64,000 nucleotides of DNA from Streptomyces sp. AM 2-1-1 (GCF_029167645.1 NZ_CP119147.1:310001-374000); one strand, 5' to 3'; positions 14,676 to 22,228 are shown, numbered from the stretch's first letter. Notes: a model not told the origin generated them from the letters alone. Made by a program: numbers and translations.

Positions 14676-16436
14676 GTGCCCGACGCCCCTGACGTCCTCG
14701 AGATCGAGGCGCTGCGCCGTCGGCAGGCGCTGATGGACCGGGCCGGCGAACGGGTCGGCAGCAGCCTCGACGTGCGGGAGACCGCGCGGGCCATCGCCGA
14801 TCTGCTGGCGCCCAGCGTCGGTGCGGCGGCCTTCGTGGACCTCGCCGAGGAGGTCCTCAACGGTGACGAGCCGCCCCGGCACGATGCCGTGGAGCCCCGT
14901 CCCCGCATGATCCGGACGGCCGCTGCGGGAGACTACCCCTCCGATCGGCTCGACATCGGCGACGTGGTGCCGATGCCCGCGGAGCTGCCTCATCTGCGGG
15001 AAGTGTTCGTCGAGGGAGCCGTGGTGCTGGAACGCCGGCACGCGGGGGACAACCTCCATCGGAGCGTCGATCCCCGTCTGGCCCGGCGCCTGCTCCCCCC
15101 GGGTACCGAGTCGCGCATCATCATGCCGTTGCGGGCGCGAGGGCTGGTGCTGGGTGTGGCCGTCGTCGTCGAGTGCAGGGAGGAGTGGGCGGGCGACGAG
15201 GACGACCTGCGGCAGCTCTCGCTCATCGCCTCGCGGGCCGCGCTCGCGGTCGACAACGCGCGCCGGTACGAACGCGAGCACCGCACGGCGGTCATCCTCC
15301 AGCGTCAACTCCTGCCGTCCACGACCACGGACACCACGGCCGCGACCACCTTCGCCACCTACCTCCCGGCCGGTCGCCGCAACGTGGGCGGAGGTGACTG
15401 GTTCGACGTCATCCCGCTCTCCTCGGCACGGGTCGCCCTGGTGACCGGCACGGTCGCCGGCCACGGTCTCCGCGCCACTGCCACCATGGGGCGTCTGCGC
15501 AGTGCCATGGGCACCCTCGCCGTGCTCGACCTGGAACCCGACGAGTTGCTGACGCACCTCGACGACTTGGTCCAGCGACTCGACGCCGAGTCCGGCGACG
15601 ACGTGCAGCGGGTTCGCGCGGCCTGCACCTACCTCGTGCACGACCCCGTCAGCGGGCACTGCGTCGCCGCCGGCGCCGGGGGCACTGCGCCGGTGGTGGT
15701 GCCTCCCGGGGGTCCGGCGACGCTGATGCCGATGCGGGCCGGTCCGGCCCTGGGCGAAGGCGGGGCGCCGTTCGAGGTGAGCGAGTGGGACGTGGTTCCC
15801 GGGACTCTCGTGGCCCTGTACACCCGGGGCCTGCTCGACGTCGTCGGCGCCGGGCCCGACGACGACCCGGCCGACCTCCTGCCCGGGATGCTCCAGCGCG
15901 CTTCCGGGACGGCGGACGGCCGCCAGAAGGAGCTCTCCGAAATCTCCGCCGACGTGCTGCGGAACGTGGGACCCGAGGGGCCACCCGGCGACGTGGTGCT
16001 GTTGACCGGATACCTCAAGACCGTCGACGACGCGCACACCGCCCACTGGACGATCCCGGCCCGCCCCGAACTGGTCGCCTCCATGCGCGCGGCGGTCTCC
16101 AAGCAGTTGAACGAGTGGGGCCTGGACGATCTCACCGTCATGGCGAGCGAGCTGGTGATCAGCGAGTTGGTGACCAACTCGGTGCGCTACGCGGGAGGTT
16201 CCCTGGAGGTGCGGCTGATCCGTACCGGCCATGAGCTGGTGTGCGAGGTGAGCGATCCCGCCAGTACCCAGCCTCGTCTGCGAAGGGCCCGCACGACCGA
16301 CGAGGGCGGTCGCGGGTTGTTCCTGGTCGCGCAGATGACCGAGCGCTGGGGGTGTCGCTACAGCGCCGACGGCAAGACCATCTGGACCGAACAGTCTCTG
16401 GCCGCACCGGAGTTGAACCATCCCACACAGGGCTGA
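14676..16436 (+). CDS. GAF-SpoIIE(PP2C)-HATPase protein with degenerate phosphatase domain
   Basis: A 586-residue protein of the actinobacterial SpoIIE/RsbU-RsbW fusion type that acts on anti-sigma networks. Order: GAF domain (about 15-200), SpoIIE/PP2C domain (about 215-445), HATPase_c domain (about 455-575). The ATPase keeps SELVTNSVRYA (N-box) and GGRGLFLVAQMTERWG (G-box). The phosphatase keeps GGGDWFDV. However, the metal-binding Asp expected in 'GDV.GHG' is Thr259 (GTVAGHG), the Asp of 'YTDG' is Arg384 (YTRG), and the terminal Asp pair reads Gly438-Asp439. It is therefore probably a poor or dead phosphatase. The start is GTG 14676 behind GGAGGT; an in-frame ATG at 14646 is possible. Confidence 0.88.
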   Translation: MPDAPDVLEIEALRRRQALMDRAGERVGSSLDVRETARAIADLLAPSVGAAAFVDLAEEVLNGDEPPRHDAVEPRPRMIRTAAAGDYPSDRLDIGDVVPMPAELPHLREVFVEGAVVLERRHAGDNLHRSVDPRLARRLLPPGTESRIIMPLRARGLVLGVAVVVECREEWAGDEDDLRQLSLIASRAALAVDNARRYEREHRTAVILQRQLLPSTTTDTTAATTFATYLPAGRRNVGGGDWFDVIPLSSARVALVTGTVAGHGLRATATMGRLRSAMGTLAVLDLEPDELLTHLDDLVQRLDAESGDDVQRVRAACTYLVHDPVSGHCVAAGAGGTAPVVVPPGGPATLMPMRAGPALGEGGAPFEVSEWDVVPGTLVALYTRGLLDVVGAGPDDDPADLLPGMLQRASGTADGRQKELSEISADVLRNVGPEGPPGDVVLLTGYLKTVDDAHTAHWTIPARPELVASMRAAVSKQLNEWGLDDLTVMASELVISELVTNSVRYAGGSLEVRLIRTGHELVCEVSDPASTQPRLRRARTTDEGGRGLFLVAQMTERWGCRYSADGKTIWTEQSLAAPELNHPTQG

Positions 16437-16511
16437 GGTGTCCGTCCCCGTGGCGTCGGTTCAGGTGCGGAGCCGTCCACCGCACGGGCCCGGGAGTGGG
16501 CCTTCGGCGTG

Positions 16512-16554
16512 CACGTGTGCGCGGGCCCGGCAGAGGGCGACCCGCGCACACGTG
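16512..16554. terminator. Bidirectional terminator hairpin
   Basis: A perfect 14-bp inverted repeat (16512-16525 CACGTGTGCGCGGG, 16541-16554) with a 15-nt loop lies between convergent stops at 16436 and 16570. Confidence 0.75.
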
Positions 16555-16569
16555 GCCGTGGACGTGCGC

Positions 16570-16833
16570 TCAGCCTTCCACCGGGTGGCCGCCGTCGCCC
16601 TCGACCACCACACGGTCCTCGCCCGGGTCCGCCGCGCGCTCGACCACGGTGACGTCGACTTCCCCGTCTCCGGTGGTGTCGAACTGGTACAGGTCCGCCG
16701 TGCCGTCCCCCGTGGTGTCCGTCATCCAGACATCGGGCTTGCCGTCACCGTTGGTGTCGGCCGCCAGCACCACGTGGTGAAGGTCGCCCCGGGTCTCCAC
16801 CACGGTCTCCACAACTTCTTCGTTTCTGTCCAT
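16570..16833 (-). CDS. Small acidic protein with calcium-binding-like repeats
   Basis: An 87-residue acidic protein (MDRNEEVVETVVETRGDLHH). It contains a three-fold D-x-[NT]-G-D-G-x-x-D pattern: ADTNGDGKPDVW, DTTGDGTADLY, DTTGDGEVDV, spaced by about 11-12 residues. This is like EF-hand, dockerin or thrombospondin type-3 calcium loops. No signal peptide is visible, so it is probably cytoplasmic. Ca2+ binding is inferred from the loops only. It lies 108 bp upstream of nothing on its own strand except the oxidoreductase gene start side (16942 is that gene's stop), so it may be a downstream member of that transcript. Confidence 0.75.
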   Translation of the reverse strand: MDRNEEVVETVVETRGDLHHVVLAADTNGDGKPDVWMTDTTGDGTADLYQFDTTGDGEVDVTVVERAADPGEDRVVVEGDGGHPVEG

Positions 16834-16941
16834 GCCGCTCGCTTGCCCCTGGCGCTCGGGTGGAAACTCCCCTCGAGCGGGGGTGGTTGCGGGTTCGCCC
16901 AGCGGCGACCCACGCCTCCCGGGACGAAGTGGCCCCCGGCA

Positions 16942-17868
16942 CTACGGGACGAAGACGAGGCGCTCGCCGCTCCGGTCGCCCCACGCCTGCGCGACGTCGG
17001 CGAGGGGGACGGGGCGGGCCCGGACGTCGAGGCCGCCCTCGGTGACCGCTGCGGCCAGCTCGGGGAGTTCGGCGATGAAGTCGCGGGGTGGGACGGAGCC
17101 GATACCACTGCCGACGATCCGCAGCCGGGCCGCGCGCAGCGCGGCGGAGGGGACGGGCGCGGTCTCTCCGGCGATCGAGCCGATCTGCACCCAGGTCAGT
17201 GGGGTGCTCCGGTCGGCCCGGGCCTTCAGGACGGGGAGCATCGCGCCGGCGGAGGGGGCGCCCCACACGAAGTCGAGGACGACGTCGACGTCGGCCGCCG
17301 CCCCGATCTCCTCGAAGGTGACCGCCCGGTCCGCGCCGAGGCCCGGCAACTCCTCCAGGCGTGCGGTGTCGCGGCCCACGGCGATGACCTCGACGGCGCC
17401 GAATCGCTTGGCGATCTGCACCGCCATCCGCCCCGCACTGCCGGTGGCGCCGAGGACGGCGACCCGCCGGCCTACGGGGAAGTCGATACGACGGCGCAGC
17501 GCGACCCAGGAGGACATGCCCGGGTTCATCGCGGCGGCGATGCGTACGGGATCGGCGCCCTCGGGCAGGAGGACGCTGCGGCGCACGTCGATGACGGTGC
17601 GCTCGGCGAACGTACCCGAGGCGGTGTCGTCCAGGACCGCGTAGCGAAGGCGCCCGCGCGGATCCCGCACCACGCCGTCGACACCGGGCACGAGCGGGAA
17701 GGTCCCGGCGGCGGAGTAGTGCGAACCGTCCGCCTTCGCCCGGGTCAGGTGGTGCAGCCCCGCCGCCAGGACCTCCACCACCATCTGGTTCTCCCCCTCG
17801 GCGACGGGCTCGGGGCATTCGCGGTAGGCGGGCGGAGCGTCGTAGGACGTGATGATCGCGGCACGCAT
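16942..17868 (-). CDS. Quinone oxidoreductase-like medium-chain dehydrogenase (zinc-free MDR)
   Basis: A 308-residue MDR protein. The GroES-like N-terminal half runs to about residue 115 and lacks the catalytic zinc ligands. The Rossmann half carries AVLGATGSAGRMAVQIAKRFGA near residue 140. It probably uses NADPH to reduce quinones or enones. The start is ATG 17868 (MRAAIITSYDAPPAYREC) with GGGGGA upstream. It is divergent from a MarR gene and the 83-bp intergenic region holds an inverted repeat (17887-17929), so it is very likely the MarR target, as in many MarR/redox-enzyme pairs. Confidence 0.88.
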   Translation of the reverse strand: MRAAIITSYDAPPAYRECPEPVAEGENQMVVEVLAAGLHHLTRAKADGSHYSAAGTFPLVPGVDGVVRDPRGRLRYAVLDDTASGTFAERTVIDVRRSVLLPEGADPVRIAAAMNPGMSSWVALRRRIDFPVGRRVAVLGATGSAGRMAVQIAKRFGAVEVIAVGRDTARLEELPGLGADRAVTFEEIGAAADVDVVLDFVWGAPSAGAMLPVLKARADRSTPLTWVQIGSIAGETAPVPSAALRAARLRIVGSGIGSVPPRDFIAELPELAAAVTEGGLDVRARPVPLADVAQAWGDRSGERLVFVP

Positions 17869-17886
17869 GGTGGTCCCCCACGGGTA

Positions 17887-17929
17887 GTTTGTATTACCAA
17901 CTGAATTCAGAGTGGTGGGTATTACAAAC
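17887..17929. promoter_or_regulatory. Putative MarR operator in the divergent promoter
   Basis: Near-perfect 12-bp inverted repeat, GTTTGTATTACC at 17887-17898 and GGTATTACAAAC at 17918-17929 (one mismatch), with centres 31 bp apart, about three helical turns. The block is much richer in AT than its surroundings and sits between the divergent oxidoreductase and MarR genes. Confidence 0.7.
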
Positions 17930-17951
17930 AAAGTCAAGTACGGTGGTTCCC

Positions 17952-18386
17952 ATGGCCATCGACGACTCCGAGGACGTCCTGCTGGACGGCTTGGTCCGCA
18001 GTGCGTTCCAGATCATGGGGGTGCTCACCCGCATCGGCGCCGAGCACGACCTCTCCCTCACCCAACTGCGCGTGCTCGGCATCCTGCGTGATCGACGCCC
18101 CCGTATGAGTGACCTCGCCGCCTTCCTCGGCCTGGACAAGTCGACGCTCTCCGGCCTCGTCGACCGTGCCGTACGCCGCGGGCTGATGGTGCGCGTCCCC
18201 AACCCCACGGACAAAAGGGCCGTCGACGTCCTCATCACGGATGCGGGCCGTGAACTCACCGAGCAGATGTACGAGGAGGCGCGGGCGGCGCTGGCGCCGG
18301 CGACGGGCAGGCTCGACGAGTCGCAGCGCCGGCACCTCGCCCACCTGCTCGAACCCGTCCTGACCCCTCCCCTGACACTCAGGTAG
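17952..18386 (+). CDS. MarR family transcriptional regulator
   Basis: A 144-residue winged-helix repressor: dimerisation helix at the N-terminus, LTQLRVLGILRDRRPRMSDLAAFLGLDKSTLSGLVDRAVRRGLMVR as the helix-turn-helix, and PTDKRAVDVLITDAGRELTEQM as the wing. The start is ATG 17952 (MAIDDSED). An upstream ATG at 17889 would place the operator inside the gene and is rejected. It presumably autoregulates and controls the divergent oxidoreductase through the 17887-17929 repeat. No cysteine-based redox sensor motif is evident, so the effector is unknown. Confidence 0.9.
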   Translation: MAIDDSEDVLLDGLVRSAFQIMGVLTRIGAEHDLSLTQLRVLGILRDRRPRMSDLAAFLGLDKSTLSGLVDRAVRRGLMVRVPNPTDKRAVDVLITDAGRELTEQMYEEARAALAPATGRLDESQRRHLAHLLEPVLTPPLTLR

Positions 18387-18419
18387 TGCCCTTACGGACG
18401 GGGGCCGCCCTTTCCACCC

Positions 18420-18455
18420 TTCCGGACGGGGGCCGCTTTCCCCACCCGTCCGGAA
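18420..18455 (+). terminator. Terminator after the MarR gene
   Basis: 11-bp inverted repeat, TTCCGGACGGG (18420-18430) and its complement (18445-18455), 34 bp past the MarR stop. The motif CGGACGGGGGCCGC occurs twice here (from about 18395 and from 18423). Confidence 0.6.
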
Positions 18456-18516
18456 GGCCGCCGGACACCGTCCGGTGCCGGCGGCCGGGGATCCACCGCC
18501 GGCGGATCCGGTGACG

Positions 18517-18850
18517 CCCCCTCCGCCGGGCGTCGGCCACGATCGAAAAGGCGTAGTCGGTCATACGGATTTCGTACCGGCGCACCCGTCCCTCGGTGAT
18601 CCCCCGCACCGGCCGAGTCGGCGAGGGCGCGCGCGGGGGAGTTCGGCGGTATCACGCAGGGCGGTGTCGGCGCCCGTCGCCGGAACCGGGCTCATCGTGT
18701 CGATGGCATCGCCGATCAGGGTGACCGGGCACCTTCCCGGGCGGGCACCGGCGCGGCTGCGCAGGTCGGCGGAGGGAAGAGGGAGTCGACGTCCCAGAGC
18801 CCCACGGGGTGTGCGAACAGCCGTTCCCGCAGCCGTCGGCCCCGCCGCCG
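18517..18850 (-). pseudogene. Remnant of an FAD-dependent monooxygenase (3' end only)
   Basis: Three frames on the minus strand together spell the C-terminal third of an aromatic-ring FAD monooxygenase. LRERLFAHPVGLWDVDSLF (about 18780-18840) is followed by VTLIGDAIDTMSPVPATGAD and TALRDTAEL (about 18640-18725), the 'GDAxHxMxPxxGxGANxALRDA' FAD motif. In the next frame comes ARALADSAGAG (about 18610-18640), and in the third ITEGRVRRYEIRMTDYAFSI and VADARRRG (18517-18600), the usual end helix. At least two or three frameshifts are needed and the N-terminal FAD-binding half is absent. It is a clear decayed gene; family recognition rests on the GDA motif and the YExRMxxYxF helix. Confidence 0.7.
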
Positions 18851-18901
18851 CGGGGCGGGCGCCTTCGGGGAGGAGCCGTGCGGCCAGGTGTCTGCGTACC
18901 T

Positions 18902-18971
18902 CGCTGCGGGGTACGCGGAACCTTGTCCGCGGACACCTGTCCGCGGACACCTGTCCGCGGACCCCGCAGCG
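18902..18971. repeat. Three tandem 12-bp palindromes inside an 11-bp inverted repeat
   Basis: Between 18924 and 18961 the palindrome TGTCCGCGGACA is repeated with a 14-bp period (two full copies and a third ending in CC, the first preceded by T). The whole array is flanked by a perfect inverted repeat, CGCTGCGGGGT at 18902-18912 and ACCCCGCAGCG at 18961-18971. It lies about 75 bp upstream of the DUF6296 gene start (19044). It could be a multi-site operator, an iteron-like array or a strong structured RNA leader. Confidence 0.75.
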
Positions 18972-19043
18972 CGCGACGGGTGCGGGGGCGAAAGAATGGG
19001 CGGAGCGGGGAACAGCGGGTTCGCCGCCAAATCGGGAGATGAC

Positions 19044-19292
19044 GTGCAACCACCGACGAGCTATGAACTGGTCTTCGAGACCCTGGGCGACGAGGACGAC
19101 ACGGTCGTCGTCGGTCTCACGGAACGGACCGGCGCCGGCGGCTCGCCCATCTACGAGGACGAGACGGGAATCGTGAGGGCCGAGATCAGCGTCGGCGGCG
19201 AGGCACGGATGCTGATGAGCGGGGGTCACCAGGCACCCCGCACGGTGAAGCGGGTGAGACCCCTCCCCCACCCCGGCACGCCCTCCGCCTGA
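19044..19292 (+). CDS. DUF6296 family protein
   Basis: An 82-residue protein starting at GTG 19044 (VQPPTSYELVFETLGDEDDT). The segment PIYEDETGIVRAEISVGGEARMLMSGGHQ is the core I associate with DUF6296, a small Streptomyces family of unknown function. GGGAG precedes the GTG. Upstream in-frame codons fall into the palindrome array and are not coding-like. The array immediately upstream may regulate it. It is followed by a very strong hairpin. Confidence 0.75.
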   Translation: MQPPTSYELVFETLGDEDDTVVVGLTERTGAGGSPIYEDETGIVRAEISVGGEARMLMSGGHQAPRTVKRVRPLPHPGTPSA

Positions 19293-19331
19293 GAAGCACT
19301 TTCGGCGGCACGCCGGGCCCGCCGCGTCCGC

Positions 19332-19384
19332 GGGTCCTGCCCCTCCCGGACCGCCCGTCGGGCGGTCCGGGAGGGGCAGGACCC
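19332..19384. terminator. Very long terminator-like hairpin (26-bp stem)
   Basis: Arms 19332-19357 and 19359-19384 are perfectly complementary around a single central T. It lies 40 bp after the DUF6296 stop and 90 bp before the minus-strand stop at 19474, so it can serve both convergent genes. Confidence 0.85.
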
Positions 19385-19473
19385 CGGCACCGCCAGGCTG
19401 CCTGCCATGCTCGTTACTCCCCGGGGGGGCGCTCTCAGGCGCCTGAGGAAGCCCCGGTGCGGTCGGGGCGGGG

Positions 19474-19680
19474 TCAGGGGACGGACCGTTCCGCGTCCTC
19501 CTGGGCCGCATCGTTCGGGGTCAGCGCATCCGCGGCCTCACCCTCCTCGCGGGGCTCCTCGCAACCGTCCACGCCTTGGGTCCCGGCTTCCTCCACTTCC
19601 TCCACCTCGCGGAGCATCTCGTCGGCGGCGGTCTCGGCACGCTCGTCGTCCTGCTGATGCGTGCGGTCGCGCGGGATCAG
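19474..19680 (-). CDS. Small acidic protein, paralogue of the one at 57662
   Basis: Reverse-strand frame of up to 68 residues, rich in Glu and Asp: ETAADEMLREVEEVEEAG, then PREEGEAADALTPNDAAQED and the end AERSVP. The core (AADE-L-E-E, EGEAADALTPN-AQED) closely matches the 62-residue protein at 57662-57850, so this is a real gene. The start is odd: there is no ATG or GTG in the right place. A GAGGAG site precedes a CTG at 19678-19680 (reading IPRDRTHQQDDERAE), which I use as a tentative start; a small frameshift near the N-terminus is the alternative. Function is unknown; it is likely disordered and cytoplasmic. Confidence 0.65.
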   Translation of the reverse strand: MIPRDRTHQQDDERAETAADEMLREVEEVEEAGTQGVDGCEEPREEGEAADALTPNDAAQEDAERSVP

Positions 19681-20131
19681 TTCTCTGCCACTCCTCGTGC
19701 GACGGCCCCCAGCGGCCGACGGTCCCCGCTGCTCGTCCGCCGTACGCGGTCACCGGCCGAAGGCGCCGGCCGGTGCTCACGTGTCTCGGGAGACGCGGCC
19801 GATGCTGCTTTTCTGCTCCCGCGCACCCGTGTCCGCCGTGCCGTCCAGGGACCGGCATGCGCTGGTCCCGTCCGATCCGGGACCAGGGGGCGCGAGCAGA
19901 AGGCCGCCGAACGGCCGAGCGGGCAGTCGCCCTCAGCCGCGACCGCGATCGGTGATCACCGCCTCGCACCGCGCGAGGCGTAGGGGCGTGATCGAGGGGC
20001 AGGAGCGATTCGCCGAGGCTCGTGGCCCGTGGGGCCCCTGATGCCGCAGGGCCACGTGGGCCGCCGGTTCGCGGCCAGAGACTCCTCGGCGGCCAGTCTG
20101 TCGGGCGTACCGGCGAGAGAGAGGACGTCTC
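19681..20131. other. Intergenic region without recognisable gene
   Basis: 450 bp with no reading frame of convincing composition on either strand. It includes the divergent promoters of the small acidic gene and the methyltransferase operon. A GAGAGAGAGGA tract at about 20111-20121 is the ribosome site of the latter. Confidence 0.5.
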
Positions 20132-20827
20132 ATGGAAAATGTCACCTTGAGCACCGGCAGGGCTCTGCCCCGTCCCGGCAGGGTGGTGCGGCTTCCGGGC
20201 GTCTACGCCCCGCAGACCGACAGTTACTTTCTCGCCTCCGCCATGCGGCGCGAGGGCATCGGGCCCGGCATGGACGTTCTCGACCTGTGCACCGGTACGG
20301 GTGCCCTGGCGTTGCGGGCGGCTCTGCTCGGTGCGCGGACGACGGCGGTCGACATCAGTCGGCGGGCGGTCGCCACGGCACGTCTGAACGCCTCGATCGC
20401 CGGTCTGCCGGTCGCCGTGCACCGGAGTGATCTGCTCTCCGCCGTGCGGGGACGCCGCTTCGACGCCGTCGTGAGCAACCCTCCCTACGTACCGTCACCC
20501 CGCCCTTCGCTCCCCCGGCGCGGCACGGAACGGGCCTGGGACGCCGGTCTTGACGGCCGTGCCCTGGTCGACCGCATCTGTGACGCGGCGCCCGACGCGC
20601 TCAAGCCGGGCGGCCTGCTCCTGATGGTGCACTCCGCCCTCAGCGACCCCGAAGCGAGTCTTCGCCGCCTGGAGCGTGCCGGCCTGAGCGCGTCGATCAG
20701 CGATCGTCTCTCCATCCCGTTCGGCCCGGTGCTGCGCGGAAGACTGGGCTGGCTCCGCGAACGCGGTCTGCTGCCCGTGGGCCAGAGCACCGAGGAGTTG
20801 GTGATCGTCCGTGCGCGGAAGAACTGA
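20132..20827 (+). CDS. HemK2/MTQ2-type protein methyltransferase
   Basis: A 231-residue SAM-dependent methyltransferase. Motif I is VLDLCTGTGALALRAALLGA (about residues 48-67), motif II TAVDISRRAV, and the catalytic NPPY tetrapeptide in DAVVSNPPYVPS (about residue 115) indicates N-methylation of glutamine or similar, as in HemK/PrmC and the MTQ2-like group. It lacks the N-terminal helical domain of PrmC, so it is the HemK2-like short form. The target is unknown. It overlaps the CDGSH gene by 17 bp, giving a three-gene operon with CDGSH and the haem-oxygenase-like gene. Confidence 0.88.
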   Translation: MENVTLSTGRALPRPGRVVRLPGVYAPQTDSYFLASAMRREGIGPGMDVLDLCTGTGALALRAALLGARTTAVDISRRAVATARLNASIAGLPVAVHRSDLLSAVRGRRFDAVVSNPPYVPSPRPSLPRRGTERAWDAGLDGRALVDRICDAAPDALKPGGLLLMVHSALSDPEASLRRLERAGLSASISDRLSIPFGPVLRGRLGWLRERGLLPVGQSTEELVIVRARKN

Positions 20828-21143
20828 TCCGGAGGGGGCGCCGGGACCCGAAGCGCCCGAACCGAACCCGGCCGGTGCCCGCCTGGTGAGCGTGGACCCC
20901 GAGGGCCCGGTCCTGATCGAGGGACCCGTCACGGTGCGGTTGCCCGACGGACGGAGCGTGACGTCCGAACGGTTCACCGTGGCGGTCTGCACCTGTCGTC
21001 GCAGCCGCACCTACCCGTGGTGCGACACGAGCCACCGACGCCGCGAGAAGGTGTCCGCACCGTCCGACGACGCCCGGCCGGAGCAGCCCCGCCGTCCGCG
21101 TTCACCCGGCGACCACAACGAGAGCGAGGAGTCCGCATCGTGA
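20811..21143 (+). CDS. CDGSH iron-sulfur domain protein
   Basis: A 110-residue protein starting at GTG 20811 inside the methyltransferase 3' end. The cluster-binding motif CTCRRSRTYPWCDTSH (about residues 60-75) is exactly C-x-C-x2-S-x3-P-x2-C-D-x2-H, ligating a redox-active 2Fe-2S by three Cys and one His (mitoNEET class). The preceding strands (GPVTVRLPDGRSVTSERFTVAVC) form the small beta cradle. There is no membrane anchor. The stop overlaps the next GTG (21140). Its place between a methyltransferase and a haem-oxygenase-fold protein suggests an electron or cluster donor to the latter; this is inference. Confidence 0.9.
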   Translation: MRGRTDPEGAPGPEAPEPNPAGARLVSVDPEGPVLIEGPVTVRLPDGRSVTSERFTVAVCTCRRSRTYPWCDTSHRRREKVSAPSDDARPEQPRRPRSPGDHNESEESAS

Positions 21144-22228
21144 ACACCCTGGCGACCGCCACCCCGTCCCACGGCGCCGGACCGACGCACCCGGCGGACC
21201 GCGACGGAGCCGCACCCCGGCTGCCCCGTCCGCGCGGAGAGCTTTCGGCCGGCGTCGTGGCCTACCTCACCGGCGACCGCACCCGCCTGCCGTCCGCAGA
21301 CGAGGTGCGCCGGGCCGACCCCTTCGGCGAGGACGTGCAGTTGCTGCTGTACGTCGTCTACGAGACGCACTACCGGGGGTTCGCGACGGTCGACGAGGAC
21401 CTGGAGTGGGATCCTTCCCTGCTGGCGGTGCGTGCGGCCGCCGAGCAGCATTTCCTCGCCGCCGTCCGGGAGGAGACCTCGGGTGACGCGGACGTGGCGC
21501 AGGCGGTCGGCTCGCTGCTGGTGGAGCCGGTAGGTGACGACGGCACGAGTGTCACGCACCACCTGCTGCGTGAGGCGCGCCTCGACCAGCTGCGCGAGTA
21601 CGCCGCCCTGCGCTCGCTCTACCACCTCAAGGAGGCCGATCCCCACCTCTGGGTCGTGCCGAGGCTGCGCGGGCGGGCGAAGGCGGCGATGGTCGCCATC
21701 GAGTACGACGAGTTCGGGGCGGGCCGCGCCGAAGCGGTGCATGCCCACCTCTTCGCGGAACTCATGGCCGATCTCGGTCTGGACACCACGTACGGCACGT
21801 ACGTCGACGTGGCGCCCGCCGAACTGCTCGCCACCGTCAACATGATGTCGCTCTTCGGGCTCCATCGCTCCCTGCGGGGCGCGCTGGTCGGGCACTTCGC
21901 CGCAGTGGAGATCACCTCGTCCCCAGGCTCCCGCAGGCTCGCGCAGGCGTTGCGGCGGGCGGGCGCGGGAGCAGCGGCCCAGCGTTTCTACGACGAGCAC
22001 GTGGAGGCGGACGCCGTGCACGAACAGGTCGTGCGACACGAGGTGATCGGCGGGTTGCTGGAGGACGAACCGTGGCTCGCTGCCGACATCGTCCTCGGCA
22101 TCGAGGCCACCGGTCTGCTGGAGGACCGGCTCGCGGCACACCTGTTGGCTGCCTGGCGCGACGGTCGCACCGCCCTCCGTGAACTTCCCGGCGCACCGGC
22201 GCCCACCCTGCCGGCCCTCGACAGCTGA
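21140..22228 (+). CDS. Iron-containing redox enzyme, haem-oxygenase-like fold
   Basis: A 362-residue, mainly helical protein of the 'iron-containing redox enzyme' (Haem_oxygenas_2) type. Segments such as LLLYVVYETHYRGF (about residue 72), HHLLREARLDQLREYAALRSLYHLKEADPHLW (about 137-168), AKAAMVAIEYDEFGAGRAEAVHAHLFAELMADLGLD (about 177-212) and VEADAVHEQVVRHEVIGGLL (near 290) carry the spaced His/Glu residues expected to hold a di-iron or iron site. Relatives (for example SznF/CADD-like proteins) activate O2 for amine oxidation; the substrate here is unknown. It starts at GTG 21140 in a GTGA overlap with the CDGSH gene. Confidence 0.85.
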   Translation: MNTLATATPSHGAGPTHPADRDGAAPRLPRPRGELSAGVVAYLTGDRTRLPSADEVRRADPFGEDVQLLLYVVYETHYRGFATVDEDLEWDPSLLAVRAAAEQHFLAAVREETSGDADVAQAVGSLLVEPVGDDGTSVTHHLLREARLDQLREYAALRSLYHLKEADPHLWVVPRLRGRAKAAMVAIEYDEFGAGRAEAVHAHLFAELMADLGLDTTYGTYVDVAPAELLATVNMMSLFGLHRSLRGALVGHFAAVEITSSPGSRRLAQALRRAGAGAAAQRFYDEHVEADAVHEQVVRHEVIGGLLEDEPWLAADIVLGIEATGLLEDRLAAHLLAAWRDGRTALRELPGAPAPTLPALDS

